A program made the translations under genes and the position numbers. Source: Planctomycetota bacterium (GTDB lineage Bacteria > Planctomycetota > Planctomycetia > Pirellulales > Pirellulaceae). From it: a stretch of DNA of 13,784 bases. The notes beneath the pieces are model-generated. The model ran no database searches. It saw only the letters and a program-made list of their open reading frames with translations, and was not told the origin of the DNA. The stretch is from contig JAPLNJ010000628.1 of NCBI GenBank assembly GCA_026692885.1, forward strand, positions 1-13,784, in the 5' to 3' direction. Below are positions 6,137-12,687 of this stretch, piece after piece. How positions within the stretch are numbered: position 1 is the stretch's first letter; every line of letters starts with the position of its first letter.

Positions 6137-6907
6137 ATGTCGGAAGCATCCAAATCCGTCGACGAATCCGCCAAGAAACAGGAAACACCGTCATTTCTGC
6201 CGCAACCCGATCGCGTCGGGAAGGCCCCCAGCAGGATTTTTCTGGTGCCCTATCCCAAGATCGTATTCCTGTATCCGAGCTTCCTAGTAGCCGTCATCGC
6301 GGCGATCTATATGAGCGTCTTTCACTGGGGCTTGAAAGACCCGGAGGCATCTGGCCCCGTTGTCATCGCGGAGATATTCCTCTTCGTGTTGGCCATCAAT
6401 CTCGTGATTCTGGCCTTCGACTTCCCCCGCACGACGTCGCTGACGCTCTTCTTTTTCGGCGCGGCGGTCCTGCTGGGATTCATCCTGCTGGTCACCCTCA
6501 GGCCAAACGTTCTGCCCGGTGTCTTGGCGTTCTTGAAGCTGCTCCATCCGGTCGCGAACGCCACCTTCTACTGCACCTTTGCGACGGTCCTGGGGCTGAT
6601 CTTCCTGGCCGTCTTGATCAACGTGCGTTTCGACTACTGGGAAGTCCGGCCCAATGAGTTGCTGCACCATCACGGGGTGCTGAGCAATCTGGAACGGTTC
6701 TCGGCGCCAAACTTGCGAATCGAAAAGGAGATCAACGACGTCTTCGAATACTTCCTGCTGCGCTCCGGGCGGCTGCTCCTGCACGCCAGCGATGACCGGC
6801 GGTCGATCGTGTTGGACAATGTTCCGTTCATCTGGAAGAAGGAAGAAGCCATCACGCGGATGCTGGGCGCATTGCAGGTCCAGGTGCGGAACGACAACGC
6901 GGGATGA
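6137..6907 (+). CDS. Membrane protein, four TM helices plus PH-like (bPH2/YdbS-type) domain
   Basis: The ATG at 6137 has AAAGGAGAG nine bases upstream. The 256-aa product has a polar N-terminus (1-35) and four likely membrane helices near residues 41-62, 74-94, 101-120 and 143-163. A soluble tail from 167 to 250 reads YWEVRPNELLHHHGVLSNLERF, then IEKEINDVFEYFLLRSGRLLLH and RSIVLDNVPF, followed by helix KKEEAITRMLGAL. This layout resembles bacterial PH domains of the YdbS/bPH2 class, where a strand pair reads a potential or lipid-facing surface. No enzyme motif is visible. The domain call rests on pattern only and is less sure than the topology. It follows RidA by 98 bp, with repeat DNA between. 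Its 3' end faces the methyltransferase gene across a palindromic element. Confidence 0.8.
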   Translation: MSEASKSVDESAKKQETPSFLPQPDRVGKAPSRIFLVPYPKIVFLYPSFLVAVIAAIYMSVFHWGLKDPEASGPVVIAEIFLFVLAINLVILAFDFPRTTSLTLFFFGAAVLLGFILLVTLRPNVLPGVLAFLKLLHPVANATFYCTFATVLGLIFLAVLINVRFDYWEVRPNELLHHHGVLSNLERFSAPNLRIEKEINDVFEYFLLRSGRLLLHASDDRRSIVLDNVPFIWKKEEAITRMLGALQVQVRNDNAG

Positions 6908-7010
6908 ACTTCCTGCAGTGGGGTCGTTTGAATGACACGGTTGGTCCGGCCACTAACCGTGACCTGCGCGTGCCGTTCTGGCAATATTCCGGCAACAGGG
7001 GACGACGTTT

Positions 7011-7137
7011 GTCTTTGAAGTTGCGCATTTCGACGAGGAGTAGCCGAATTCGTGAGAATTCGGAGGCTGCGGTGGTCGTTGGCCCCCGCGAAACACCCCG
7101 AATTCTCACGAATTCGGCTACGCGCAACTTCAAAGAC
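7011..7137 (-). repeat. Palindromic 82-bp core element, copy 2 (with 16-bp outer arms)
   Basis: The outer arms GTCTTTGAAGTTGCGC (7011-7026) and GCGCAACTTCAAAGAC (7122-7137) pair perfectly over 16 bp. Inside them the 82-bp core (7040-7121) has a 24-bp perfect stem beginning GTAGCCGAATTCGTGAG. It is the inverted partner of the core at 5242-5323. It fills the convergent gap between the PH-domain and methyltransferase genes, 21 bp from the methyltransferase stop, a natural place for a bidirectional terminator-like hairpin. Confidence 0.9.
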
Positions 7138-7158
7138 CTTTGTCAGTGCCCGAGCGGG

Positions 7159-8364
7159 TTACTGACCTTGCGACGTGGCTTTGCGGCCTTTAGGCATGCG
7201 CCAGACATAGACACACTTCCGGATTTCCTCGCGCCCGTGCAGTCCCATTTGCTGGCTACTGTTCCCCTTGCCGCGTGGTAGTACCCAGATTGCCTCCACG
7301 TCGAAGCCGGCCTGTTCGGCGAAGTCCGACAAGATCAATCCGTGTTTTTCGCGATTCTCCACGGTGCAACTAAGCATCGTTTGTCGCATGTTGCGGATGG
7401 CCTCTTCACCCACCCCCAGCATCGCAAGCTCTAAGGCGTATGTGCGGGTGTAGTCGTAGCGATTACAGTAGGGCGGGGATGTGATCAGTCCGGAAAATGT
7501 CTTTGCTTCAAGCGACGGCATGATCTCCAGGCAGGTGCCCTTGAGTAGTACGATGTCGCCAGGTGTCACGGGCTTGTCGCGAAGATCAAACAGCATTCGC
7601 GGGCCATCGCCCGCTAGGTCCTTCGCAATTTCAGTCAACTTGGACGTGATGGCCTCGTCAAAACTGTAGATTTTTCCTTTGTCGAACCCCTGCTTTCCCA
7701 AGCAGCGCCCCGACCGCTGGTCCCACCGCAGGTACTGCCCGTCCTTCCGGGTGTAACTGATCTGCTCAAGAATGCACATAGCGGAAAACCGCAGAACACG
7801 CGCCAGCGTTGCATCACCGACCCGGCTTGCGTCAGCCAAGTACCGCCCCAACATCTGCTCCGTTTCCACGGGGAATGCGCCTGCCGTAATCCGCAGGTGC
7901 GGAAATGGGATGATCTCGCCGGATTCCCTCCACGATCCGCGTTCGCGAAACTTCGCGATGGCTGTTGACAATCGCATCTGATCTGTTGAAGCAGCCAGTT
8001 TTCGAACTTCGATGATGTCCGAACTGCTGTCCAGTAGTTCGATGCCGACCGCGTCAAGTCCAGCCTCGCTGGCGGTAAACAGTGCAGTGCCGCTGCCGGC
8101 AAACGGGTCCAGAATCTTGCCCGAGGTTATGCCACTTTCTCGCCAAATATACCTAACGAGCTCAGCAGAAAACCCCTCTTTATACTTGCACCAGCGATGG
8201 CGGACTTCCGACTTGTTGGCCTGAAAACTGACGAGTGTCCGGTCCAAGTCCTGGTTTACCGCCATGCGGTCAGCAAATCGTTTGTGCAGTCGGTTATCTG
8301 CTTCGCGGATCGCCGTAAGGGCGATGACATGTTCGGCAGGAAGCGTTGCGGTGGCGTCGGACAT
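7159..8364 (-). CDS. Orphan DNA methyltransferase, SPPY type (N4-cytosine/N6-adenine class)
   Basis: The 401-aa protein carries SAM-binding motif I as DPFAGSGTALFTASEAG (86-102) followed by VGIEL, and catalytic motif IV as LITSPPY (293-299). SPPY is typical of N4-cytosine enzymes, though some N6-adenine enzymes share it. The N-terminus has a QANKSEVRHRWCKYKEGFS segment (49-66) common in these enzymes. Motif I precedes motif IV with about 200 residues between, including RFSAMCILEQISYTRKDGQY. After motif IV the chain passes quickly (YALELAMLG..SCTVENREK, to 340) to the closing part LILSDFAEQAGFDVEAIWVLP (343-363), RGKGNSSQQMG and RKCVYVW. The strand-5 region of a Rossmann methyltransferase seems short or missing. 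No endonuclease gene is in the window. Start: GGAG nine bases upstream of the ATG at 8364. Confidence 0.87.
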   Translation of the reverse strand: MSDATATLPAEHVIALTAIREADNRLHKRFADRMAVNQDLDRTLVSFQANKSEVRHRWCKYKEGFSAELVRYIWRESGITSGKILDPFAGSGTALFTASEAGLDAVGIELLDSSSDIIEVRKLAASTDQMRLSTAIAKFRERGSWRESGEIIPFPHLRITAGAFPVETEQMLGRYLADASRVGDATLARVLRFSAMCILEQISYTRKDGQYLRWDQRSGRCLGKQGFDKGKIYSFDEAITSKLTEIAKDLAGDGPRMLFDLRDKPVTPGDIVLLKGTCLEIMPSLEAKTFSGLITSPPYCNRYDYTRTYALELAMLGVGEEAIRNMRQTMLSCTVENREKHGLILSDFAEQAGFDVEAIWVLPRGKGNSSQQMGLHGREEIRKCVYVWRMPKGRKATSQGQ

Positions 8365-8470
8365 CCTTGATTCTCCGGTCGTGTTGCTTGGTGGTGATTG
8401 TATTGCGATCAGACGTTAACGCCATGCCACTCACCCGCACTGAATCACTTCGCGGTACAGGTCCTCGAGT

Positions 8471-8499
8471 TTGCATCGCGCGGCTGCGTCCGTTATACT
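8471..8499 (+). promoter_or_regulatory. Sigma70-type promoter for the Gfo/Idh/MocA gene
   Basis: TTGCAT (8471-8476) and TATACT (8494-8499) are separated by 17 bp, close to the TTGACA-17-TATAAT consensus with three mismatches in total. The expected start near 8506 leaves a leader of about 40 bases before the ATG at 8548. It lies in the divergent gap with the methyltransferase gene. Predicted from sequence only. Confidence 0.6.
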
Positions 8500-8547
8500 C
8501 CGGGCCTCTGCGTTACTCCGCTTCAGACCGCCTTGAGGAACGAAACC

Positions 8548-9855
8548 ATGCCGCGTAAGTCGCACTGCAATCGTCGTGATTTTCTGAAAGTGTCGGGGTT
8601 CGGTGTTGCCGCGCTTTCCGGAGGCGTGTGGAGCCAACTCGCCGCACGTGACTCCAAATCCCTGCAGGAGAAGCTCAACATCGCCTGCATCGGCACGGCC
8701 AATCGGGCCGCCGCTGACGTGGATGGTGTTAAAGGCGAGAACATCGTGGCCCTGTGCGACATCGACAAGAACTACCTGGACCGCGCCGCCGCCCAGTTCC
8801 CCAAGGCTCGGACCTACACCGACTATCGCGAGCTACTCGCCAAGGAGGCCGGCAAGATCGAGGCGGTCGTCGTCGGCACGGCGGACCATCATCACGCTCC
8901 GGCATCGATTCGGGCAATCCGCGCCGGGTTGCACGTCTATTGCGAAAAGCCGCTCACGCACACGGTCCAGGAAGCCCGTCTGTTAGCGGAGGCCGCCAAA
9001 CAGCACGGCGTCGCCACGCAACTGGGCACGCAAATTCACGCCGAAAACAACTACCGGCGCGTCGTGGAGATCATTCAAGCAGGCGCAATCGGCAAGGTGA
9101 CCGAGGCCCATGTGTGGGTCGGCAAAGGTTGGGGCGGCGGGGAACGTCCGACAGGCAGTCAGGAGCCGCCGGCCACGCTGAGTTGGGACCTGTGGTTGGG
9201 CCCGGCGCCGGTGCGGCCCTTCTGGCCTGGGATCTACCACCCGGCCAATTGGCGCCGTTGGTGGGATTTCGGACAGGGGACGTTGGGCGATATGGCCTGC
9301 CATTACATGGACCTGCCGTTCTGGGCCCTCAAGTTGCGGCACCCGACCTGCTGCGAGGCGGAAGGCCCGCCGGTCCATCCGGAGACGTGTCCGCTGGGGC
9401 TGATCGTGCGTTATGAGTTCCCCGAACGCGAAGGCCTGCCACCGGTGCGGCTGACGTGGTACGACGGCAATCTTATTCCCAAAGAGGTAGCCGGCGAAAA
9501 AGTGCCGGGCAGCGGCGTGATGTTCATCGGCAGCGAAGGAAAGATGTATGCCGACTACAGCCGGTATCGGCTGTTTCCGACGGAGAAGTTTGCCAACTAC
9601 CAACCGCCGCAGGCCACCATCCCGCCTTCGATCGGCCATCATGCCGAATGGATCAAAGCCTGCAAGGATGGCTCGCCGACGACCTGCAATTTCGATTACT
9701 CGGGGGCCCTGACCGAGTCGGTGTTGTTAGGCAATGTGGCCTACCGCGCCGGACAGAAACTGGAATGGGACGCCAAGCAACTGGTTGCCACCAACTGTCC
9801 CGCTGCCGCCAAGTACATCCGCAAGGAGTATCGCGCCGGTTGGGAAGTCGCGTAG
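8548..9855 (+). CDS. Tat-exported Gfo/Idh/MocA family oxidoreductase
   Basis: The ATG at 8548 follows GAGGAA by seven bases and opens directly into a twin-arginine signal (NRRDFLKVSGFGVAALSGG, residues 8-26). The 435-aa protein then has the Rossmann start LNIACIGTANRAAAD (43-57), CDID (70-73) after the second strand, and the family hallmark HVYCEKPLTHTVQEA (129-143), where Lys134 is usually catalytic. The C-terminal alpha/beta domain carries GDMACHYMD (247-255), matching the usual GDMGCH.iD pattern, and ends VAYRAGQKLEWD....... Relatives are NAD(P)-dependent sugar or cyclitol dehydrogenases/hydrolases that act after export with a bound cofactor. The substrate is unknown. The dinucleotide loop reads GTANRA instead of the usual GxGxRG, so cofactor binding may be altered. 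It is transcribed alone and divergently from the methyltransferase gene. Confidence 0.94.
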   Translation: MPRKSHCNRRDFLKVSGFGVAALSGGVWSQLAARDSKSLQEKLNIACIGTANRAAADVDGVKGENIVALCDIDKNYLDRAAAQFPKARTYTDYRELLAKEAGKIEAVVVGTADHHHAPASIRAIRAGLHVYCEKPLTHTVQEARLLAEAAKQHGVATQLGTQIHAENNYRRVVEIIQAGAIGKVTEAHVWVGKGWGGGERPTGSQEPPATLSWDLWLGPAPVRPFWPGIYHPANWRRWWDFGQGTLGDMACHYMDLPFWALKLRHPTCCEAEGPPVHPETCPLGLIVRYEFPEREGLPPVRLTWYDGNLIPKEVAGEKVPGSGVMFIGSEGKMYADYSRYRLFPTEKFANYQPPQATIPPSIGHHAEWIKACKDGSPTTCNFDYSGALTESVLLGNVAYRAGQKLEWDAKQLVATNCPAAAKYIRKEYRAGWEVA

Positions 9856-9943
9856 GGGCACTGACCGCAATAACTTCCTAACAAATCGGTTGGCCCCACA
9901 CGTATCATTCGTCAAAGTCGAGCAGTCGTGCTGCGCTGGCTTG

Positions 9944-10118
9944 TTTCGCCCCCTCAGGGCTGGCGTTCTTTTTGCTCCTATAACCCAGGGCGGCGCTACG
10001 CGGCTAACGCCGCTCCGCTCTGCCCTGGGCTACTATGTGGCTGCCCCTACGGGGCGAAGACTCGTAGACAATGATGTGGGCGTTGCCCTGAGCTGTCATG
10101 TTGCGAGCCTTCGGGGCG
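9944..10118. repeat. Composite nested palindromic repeat (CCCAGGGCGGCG / GCCCCTACGGGGCG type)
   Basis: The inner stem CCCAGGGC (9984-9991)/GCCCTGGG (10022-10029) lies inside imperfect outer arms TTTCGCCCCCTCAGGGC (9944-9960) and GCCCCTACGGGGCGAAG (10043-10059). The right part, 10043-10118, read on the minus strand, is homologous to 12142-12215 on the plus strand; both share ACATGACAGC, CAACGCCC and TTCGCCCCG in order. It occupies most of the convergent gap (9856-10137) between the oxidoreductase and LRR genes. No coding sequence is supported here. Confidence 0.75.
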
Positions 10119-10137
10119 AGATCCGAAATCACAGCCT

Positions 10138-11271
10138 TTACTGCCCGGCGATGTACTTCAGTTGAATCTCGGTGCCGGGCAGTTTCTGCTGGAGCCGCGT
10201 GACACCTTCGGCGGTTACCGCGGTGCGGGTCAGCACCAGCTTGTTCAACGTGGACAGCGATTCCAATTGGTTCAGCCCGGCATCGGACACGGCGGTCGAA
10301 CCGAGGTGCAGGAACGTCAACTGACTCATCCCTGTCAGGGAGGCCAAGCCCGCGTCGGTCAACTTGGTGTTATCCAGATTCAGCCACTGCAGCTTCGTCA
10401 AGCCGGCCAAGTGGGCCACGCCCGCGTCGCCGATCTGCACCCGCCAGAGATTTAGTCGCGTCAAGGTCTTCAGCTCGACCAAGTGGGCCAGCCCCGCATC
10501 CTGGAGCTGACTGCATTCACTGAGGTCTAGCTCTTCGAGTTGCCGCAACTGGGCTACCTGGGCCAGCCCTGCATCGGTAACCTGGGTCTTGGCGATCCGC
10601 AACTTCTTCAAGCCGGGGAATTGTTCGAGCTTCGCCAGTGCCGCGTCGTCGACCAGCGTTTGCGCGAGATACAGTTCCTCAAGGTCTTTCAGCGGGCCAA
10701 GCTGGGCGAGTCCCTCTTCGCCGATCCACAAGTAGTCCAGTCCCAGGACTTTCACTTTCGCGAGTTTTGCCAGAGCGGCCAGGCCCTTGTCGTCAACCGT
10801 GGTCTTGCCGTTCTTGCCGGACAGCCGTAGCGTCCGCAAGTTGGTCAAGCCGGCCAAGTGCGTCATTCCCGCGTTGGTGATCTTGGCGTCGCGCACGTCC
10901 AGAGATTGCAGCGCGGCGAGCTCTCCGAGCGTCGCCAACCCGGCGTCCGAGACGGCCGTGTCGGTGAGCACGACCGACCGCAATCGCCGCAGTCCGGCCA
11001 GCTGTGCGAGGGCTCGATCGTCGATCGTGTCGCCGCTAAGTTTGGCCTCCACAAGGAAGCCGTCGCCGTCCCGTTTCAGATCTGCCTTGAGCGAACGCAG
11101 GGCCTCGACGGCCTGGGCATCGTCCGGTTCGGCAGACTTGGCATCGCGCTCGTGCTGTTGGTTCTTGGCCGACGGGGTTGTTGACGCTGGCTCGCGTTTG
11201 CCGGCATCGCCGCTGCTACAGCCTGCCAATAGCAGTCCCAGCAGCACAAGAGCGGTCGAGGAGTGTCGCAT
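10138..11271 (-). CDS. Leucine-rich-repeat lipoprotein
   Basis: The ATG at 11271 gives a 377-aa product. It is preferred over an open extension to 11409 because that would run through the upstream VOC gene. It starts with a lipoprotein signal, LVLLGLLLAGC, with Cys18 as the likely lipidated residue, followed by a polar Ser/Thr/Lys-rich linker to about residue 50. The rest is about eleven leucine-rich repeats of about 24 aa with pattern LxxLxxLxLxxTxVTDAGLAxL, the cysteine-poor, DAGL-type bacterial LRR frequent in planctomycetes. The last repeats reach the C-terminus (LPGTEIQLKYIAGQ). It presumably binds proteins at the envelope; no enzyme domain is present. The start lies 10 bp after the VOC gene stop on the same strand, so the two are probably one operon. 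Confidence 0.92.
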   Translation of the reverse strand: MRHSSTALVLLGLLLAGCSSGDAGKREPASTTPSAKNQQHERDAKSAEPDDAQAVEALRSLKADLKRDGDGFLVEAKLSGDTIDDRALAQLAGLRRLRSVVLTDTAVSDAGLATLGELAALQSLDVRDAKITNAGMTHLAGLTNLRTLRLSGKNGKTTVDDKGLAALAKLAKVKVLGLDYLWIGEEGLAQLGPLKDLEELYLAQTLVDDAALAKLEQFPGLKKLRIAKTQVTDAGLAQVAQLRQLEELDLSECSQLQDAGLAHLVELKTLTRLNLWRVQIGDAGVAHLAGLTKLQWLNLDNTKLTDAGLASLTGMSQLTFLHLGSTAVSDAGLNQLESLSTLNKLVLTRTAVTAEGVTRLQQKLPGTEIQLKYIAGQ

Positions 11272-11281
11272 CGGTGAGTCC

Positions 11282-11602
11282 TTACTTGACCTCAAGGTAT
11301 TCGACCAGCGCGCCGTCGTCCAGGAAGTAGGCAATGCGGATGTTCGGTGCGGCCGCCAGCGGGCCGACGACGACCTGCTTGCCTGCCAGCGCCGCGTCGA
11401 GATTATCAACGGCCCAACTTACGTGCGGCATCTTGGCGACGGGCGTATTGGCCAACGGGCTGTCTGGCGAGAAGCGGACCCACTCGATGCGGTTCACCGG
11501 GTCGTCGTCCGGATTCGTGCCCCAGACCTTGAGCGACTCGAAATACATCTCGCCCGGCTTCGGTTCGGTGGTGACCAAGCCAATGTGATGGAATGACTTC
11601 AT
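11282..11602 (-). CDS. VOC (glyoxalase/bleomycin-resistance) fold protein, small
   Basis: The 106-aa product begins MKSFHHIGLVTTEPKPGEMYF, a standard first strand and helix of a vicinal-oxygen-chelate module. It has a second half beginning MPHVSWAVDNLDAAL (58-72) and closing IAYFLDDGALVEYLEVK. His5/His6, His60 and Glu102 or Glu104 are plausible metal ligands. It is shorter than two-module glyoxalases (about 130 aa), so it would act as a dimer. The reaction cannot be told from the sequence. The ATG at 11602 has AAAGGA eight bases upstream. The LRR lipoprotein gene follows 10 bp downstream. The pairing of a cytosolic VOC protein with an exported LRR protein may only reflect shared transcription. 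Confidence 0.88.
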   Translation of the reverse strand: MKSFHHIGLVTTEPKPGEMYFESLKVWGTNPDDDPVNRIEWVRFSPDSPLANTPVAKMPHVSWAVDNLDAALAGKQVVVGPLAAAPNIRIAYFLDDGALVEYLEVK

Positions 11603-11920
11603 GAGCAGGTCCTTTCAGGTTGTCGGAAGGAATTTCAGGTGGTCTCGCACTCGCGTTTGGGCAGTCCGAGCCGGGCCAGTGGCTGCTCATTGTGACACTT
11701 GACTCGCAGGTACTCAAGGGACTCTTGTTGTAGATTTGCGTTTCCGAGATTTTGGTCCAATCACGTGGATGGCTGGAATACCGGCGGTTCGCTCTGCAAC
11801 CAGCGGTTGATGGCTGCGGTACGCAAGGCTGCGTCTGGGTCCGAGGCTGGCTCTCGCAAAACTGGGCGGACGTGTGGCTAGGGGTCGGGTAAGGCGAGGC
11901 AAAGTTGGGGTTGACATGGG
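11603..11920. other. Non-coding gap upstream of the VOC-LRR operon
   Basis: No supported gene is seen. Frames of 60-70 codons cross it on both strands, and a 250-codon minus-strand frame runs from the VOC gene into the repeat element, but none has a ribosome site plus protein-like composition. It must hold the promoter of the VOC-LRR operon on the minus strand, but I could not pick a clear -35/-10 pair. No inverted repeat of note was found in this stretch. Confidence 0.4.
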
Positions 11921-12093
11921 AACCCGGATCATTCAAGTAGGCCGGAACGAGGTCGCGCAAAGCTATGCCGGAACGGCGCAACCGACGCTCGCAGGAAGAA
12001 CCTGCTTGGTGCAAACGCCACACGCCGGAAGCGACCGAAGTTCCGGCAGTGCCTCCGGTTGCTTGTTCCGGCCTACAGGAGCATGGATAATCC
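11921..12093 (-). repeat. Dispersed 140-bp element with 12-bp termini, copy 2 (inverted)
   Basis: The core 11937-12076 is 140 bp and in opposite orientation to 2120-2259, with about 92% identity and no indels. Here the terminal inverted repeat is clean over 12 bp (GTAGGCCGGAAC/GTTCCGGCCTAC). Outer flanks AACCCGGATCATTCAA and GGAGCATGGATAATCCGGG also match copy 1 and form a looser outer palindrome (CCCGGAT/ATCCGGG). It opens the repeat island upstream of the kinase-like gene. Confidence 0.85.
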
Positions 12094-12141
12094 GGGGGGA
12101 AATTGGCACGATGGCAAGGGCGAGAGACTGTTTCGCTGCTT

Positions 12142-12215
12142 GCCCCGCAGGGGCGCACATGACAGCGCGGGACAACGCCCTGATCGTGATCCCAGTTTTT
12201 CGCCCCGAGTTGGGG
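12142..12215 (+). repeat. Second copy of the GCCCCG..ACATGACAGC..CGCCCCG repeat
   Basis: It reads GCCCCGCAGGGGCGCACATG, then ACAGCGCGGGACAACGCCC, then TTTTTCGCCCCGAGTTGGGG. The same order of blocks with moderate divergence (roughly 70%) is seen on the minus strand at 10118-10043. GCCCC.GC.GGGGC folds at the left end. This is non-coding filler of the repeat island, and open frames across it are incidental. Confidence 0.65.
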
Positions 12216-12224
12216 ACGCGATGC

Positions 12225-12310
12225 GTGAGCGGCAAGGCGCTAGCCGCCGGTTTTGCACTCGGACTTAGTGAGCCGCAAGGCGCTAGCCGCGGGTTTTGCA
12301 CTCGGACCTA
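12225..12310 (+). repeat. Two tandem 43-bp repeats (GTGAGCCGCAAGGCGCTAGC type)
   Basis: The units 12225-12267 and 12268-12310 are directly abutting, 43 bp each, with 40 of 43 positions identical. Each begins GTGAGC.GCAAGGCGCTAGC and ends GCACTCGGAC.TA. A third partial unit, identical to the second over its first 30 bases, starts at 12606 on the other side of the 291-bp palindromic element. There are no spacers between units, so this is not a CRISPR array. Confidence 0.88.
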
Positions 12311-12311
12311 G

Positions 12312-12602
12312 CACCAAACGGTTTTTCCAGGTGTCGGCATTCACTTTGGTATTTGATGAATGCCCCCGGCTTGCCCGGGGGATGCTTACGTTCGTCGCTA
12401 CACCCACCCGCCTTACTCCTTCCTCCCCCGTTTCGCCAGCGGCGGCGAAGCCGCCGCTGGCGAAACGGGGGAGGAAGGTTATGTGGTGGATCACCTCGTG
12501 TAGCGACGAACGTGAGCCTCCACGGGGCAAGCCCGTGGCATCCAATTCACAGAACCATAAAATCTCATTCTTGACCCGCCAGCCCCAAAAAACCGTTTGG
12601 TG
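12312..12602. mobile_element. MITE-like 291-bp palindromic element with CTAG flanks
   Basis: Terminal inverted repeats of 15 bp, CACCAAACGGTTTTT (12312-12326) and AAAAACCGTTTGGTG (12588-12602), are flanked on both sides by CTAG (12308-12311 and 12603-12606). Joining the outside ends around one CTAG gives GGACCTAGTGAGCCGC. This matches the uninterrupted tandem junction GGACTTAGTGAGCCGC at 12262-12277, so the empty site is visible in the same window. Inside are nested palindromes: ACGTTCGTCGCTACAC (12388-12403) with its complement at 12498-12513, and a central 29-bp perfect stem (12418-12446/12450-12478) with loop GAA. No ORF of transposase character is present. Non-autonomous status is inferred. 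Confidence 0.7.
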
Positions 12603-12605
12603 CTA

Positions 12606-12687
12606 GTGAGCCGCAAGGCGCTAGCCGCGGGTTTTTGGCGAGAAGACGCGGCCGGTCTTCACCGGCGGCTAGCGCCAAACCGCTCAC
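12606..12687. repeat. Third GTGAGCCGC repeat copy forming an inverted pair
   Basis: The partial direct copy starting at 12606 (30 bases identical to the unit at 12268) faces GCGGCTAGCGCCAAACCGCTCAC (12665-12687). The arms pair with four mismatches in the middle. Between them GAAGAC..GTCTTC forms a small inner stem. After this, 12688-12881 holds no recognised element. Confidence 0.65.

Noticed and set aside
7159..8364. Restriction-modification or BREX/DISARM-type defence system
   Set aside because: Only a methyltransferase is present; its neighbours are a PH-domain membrane protein and an oxidoreductase, with no nuclease, helicase or specificity gene.
9856..10137. Intrinsic terminator with poly-U between oxidoreductase and LRR genes
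   Set aside because: Stable stems exist, but none is followed by a T-run in either direction; they are kept only as repeats.
11272..11409. Upstream extension of the LRR lipoprotein
   Set aside because: It would overlap the VOC gene in another frame and hide the lipoprotein signal.
12225..12635. CRISPR array
   Set aside because: The direct repeats abut with no spacers, the third copy is separated by a palindromic element, and no cas gene is present.
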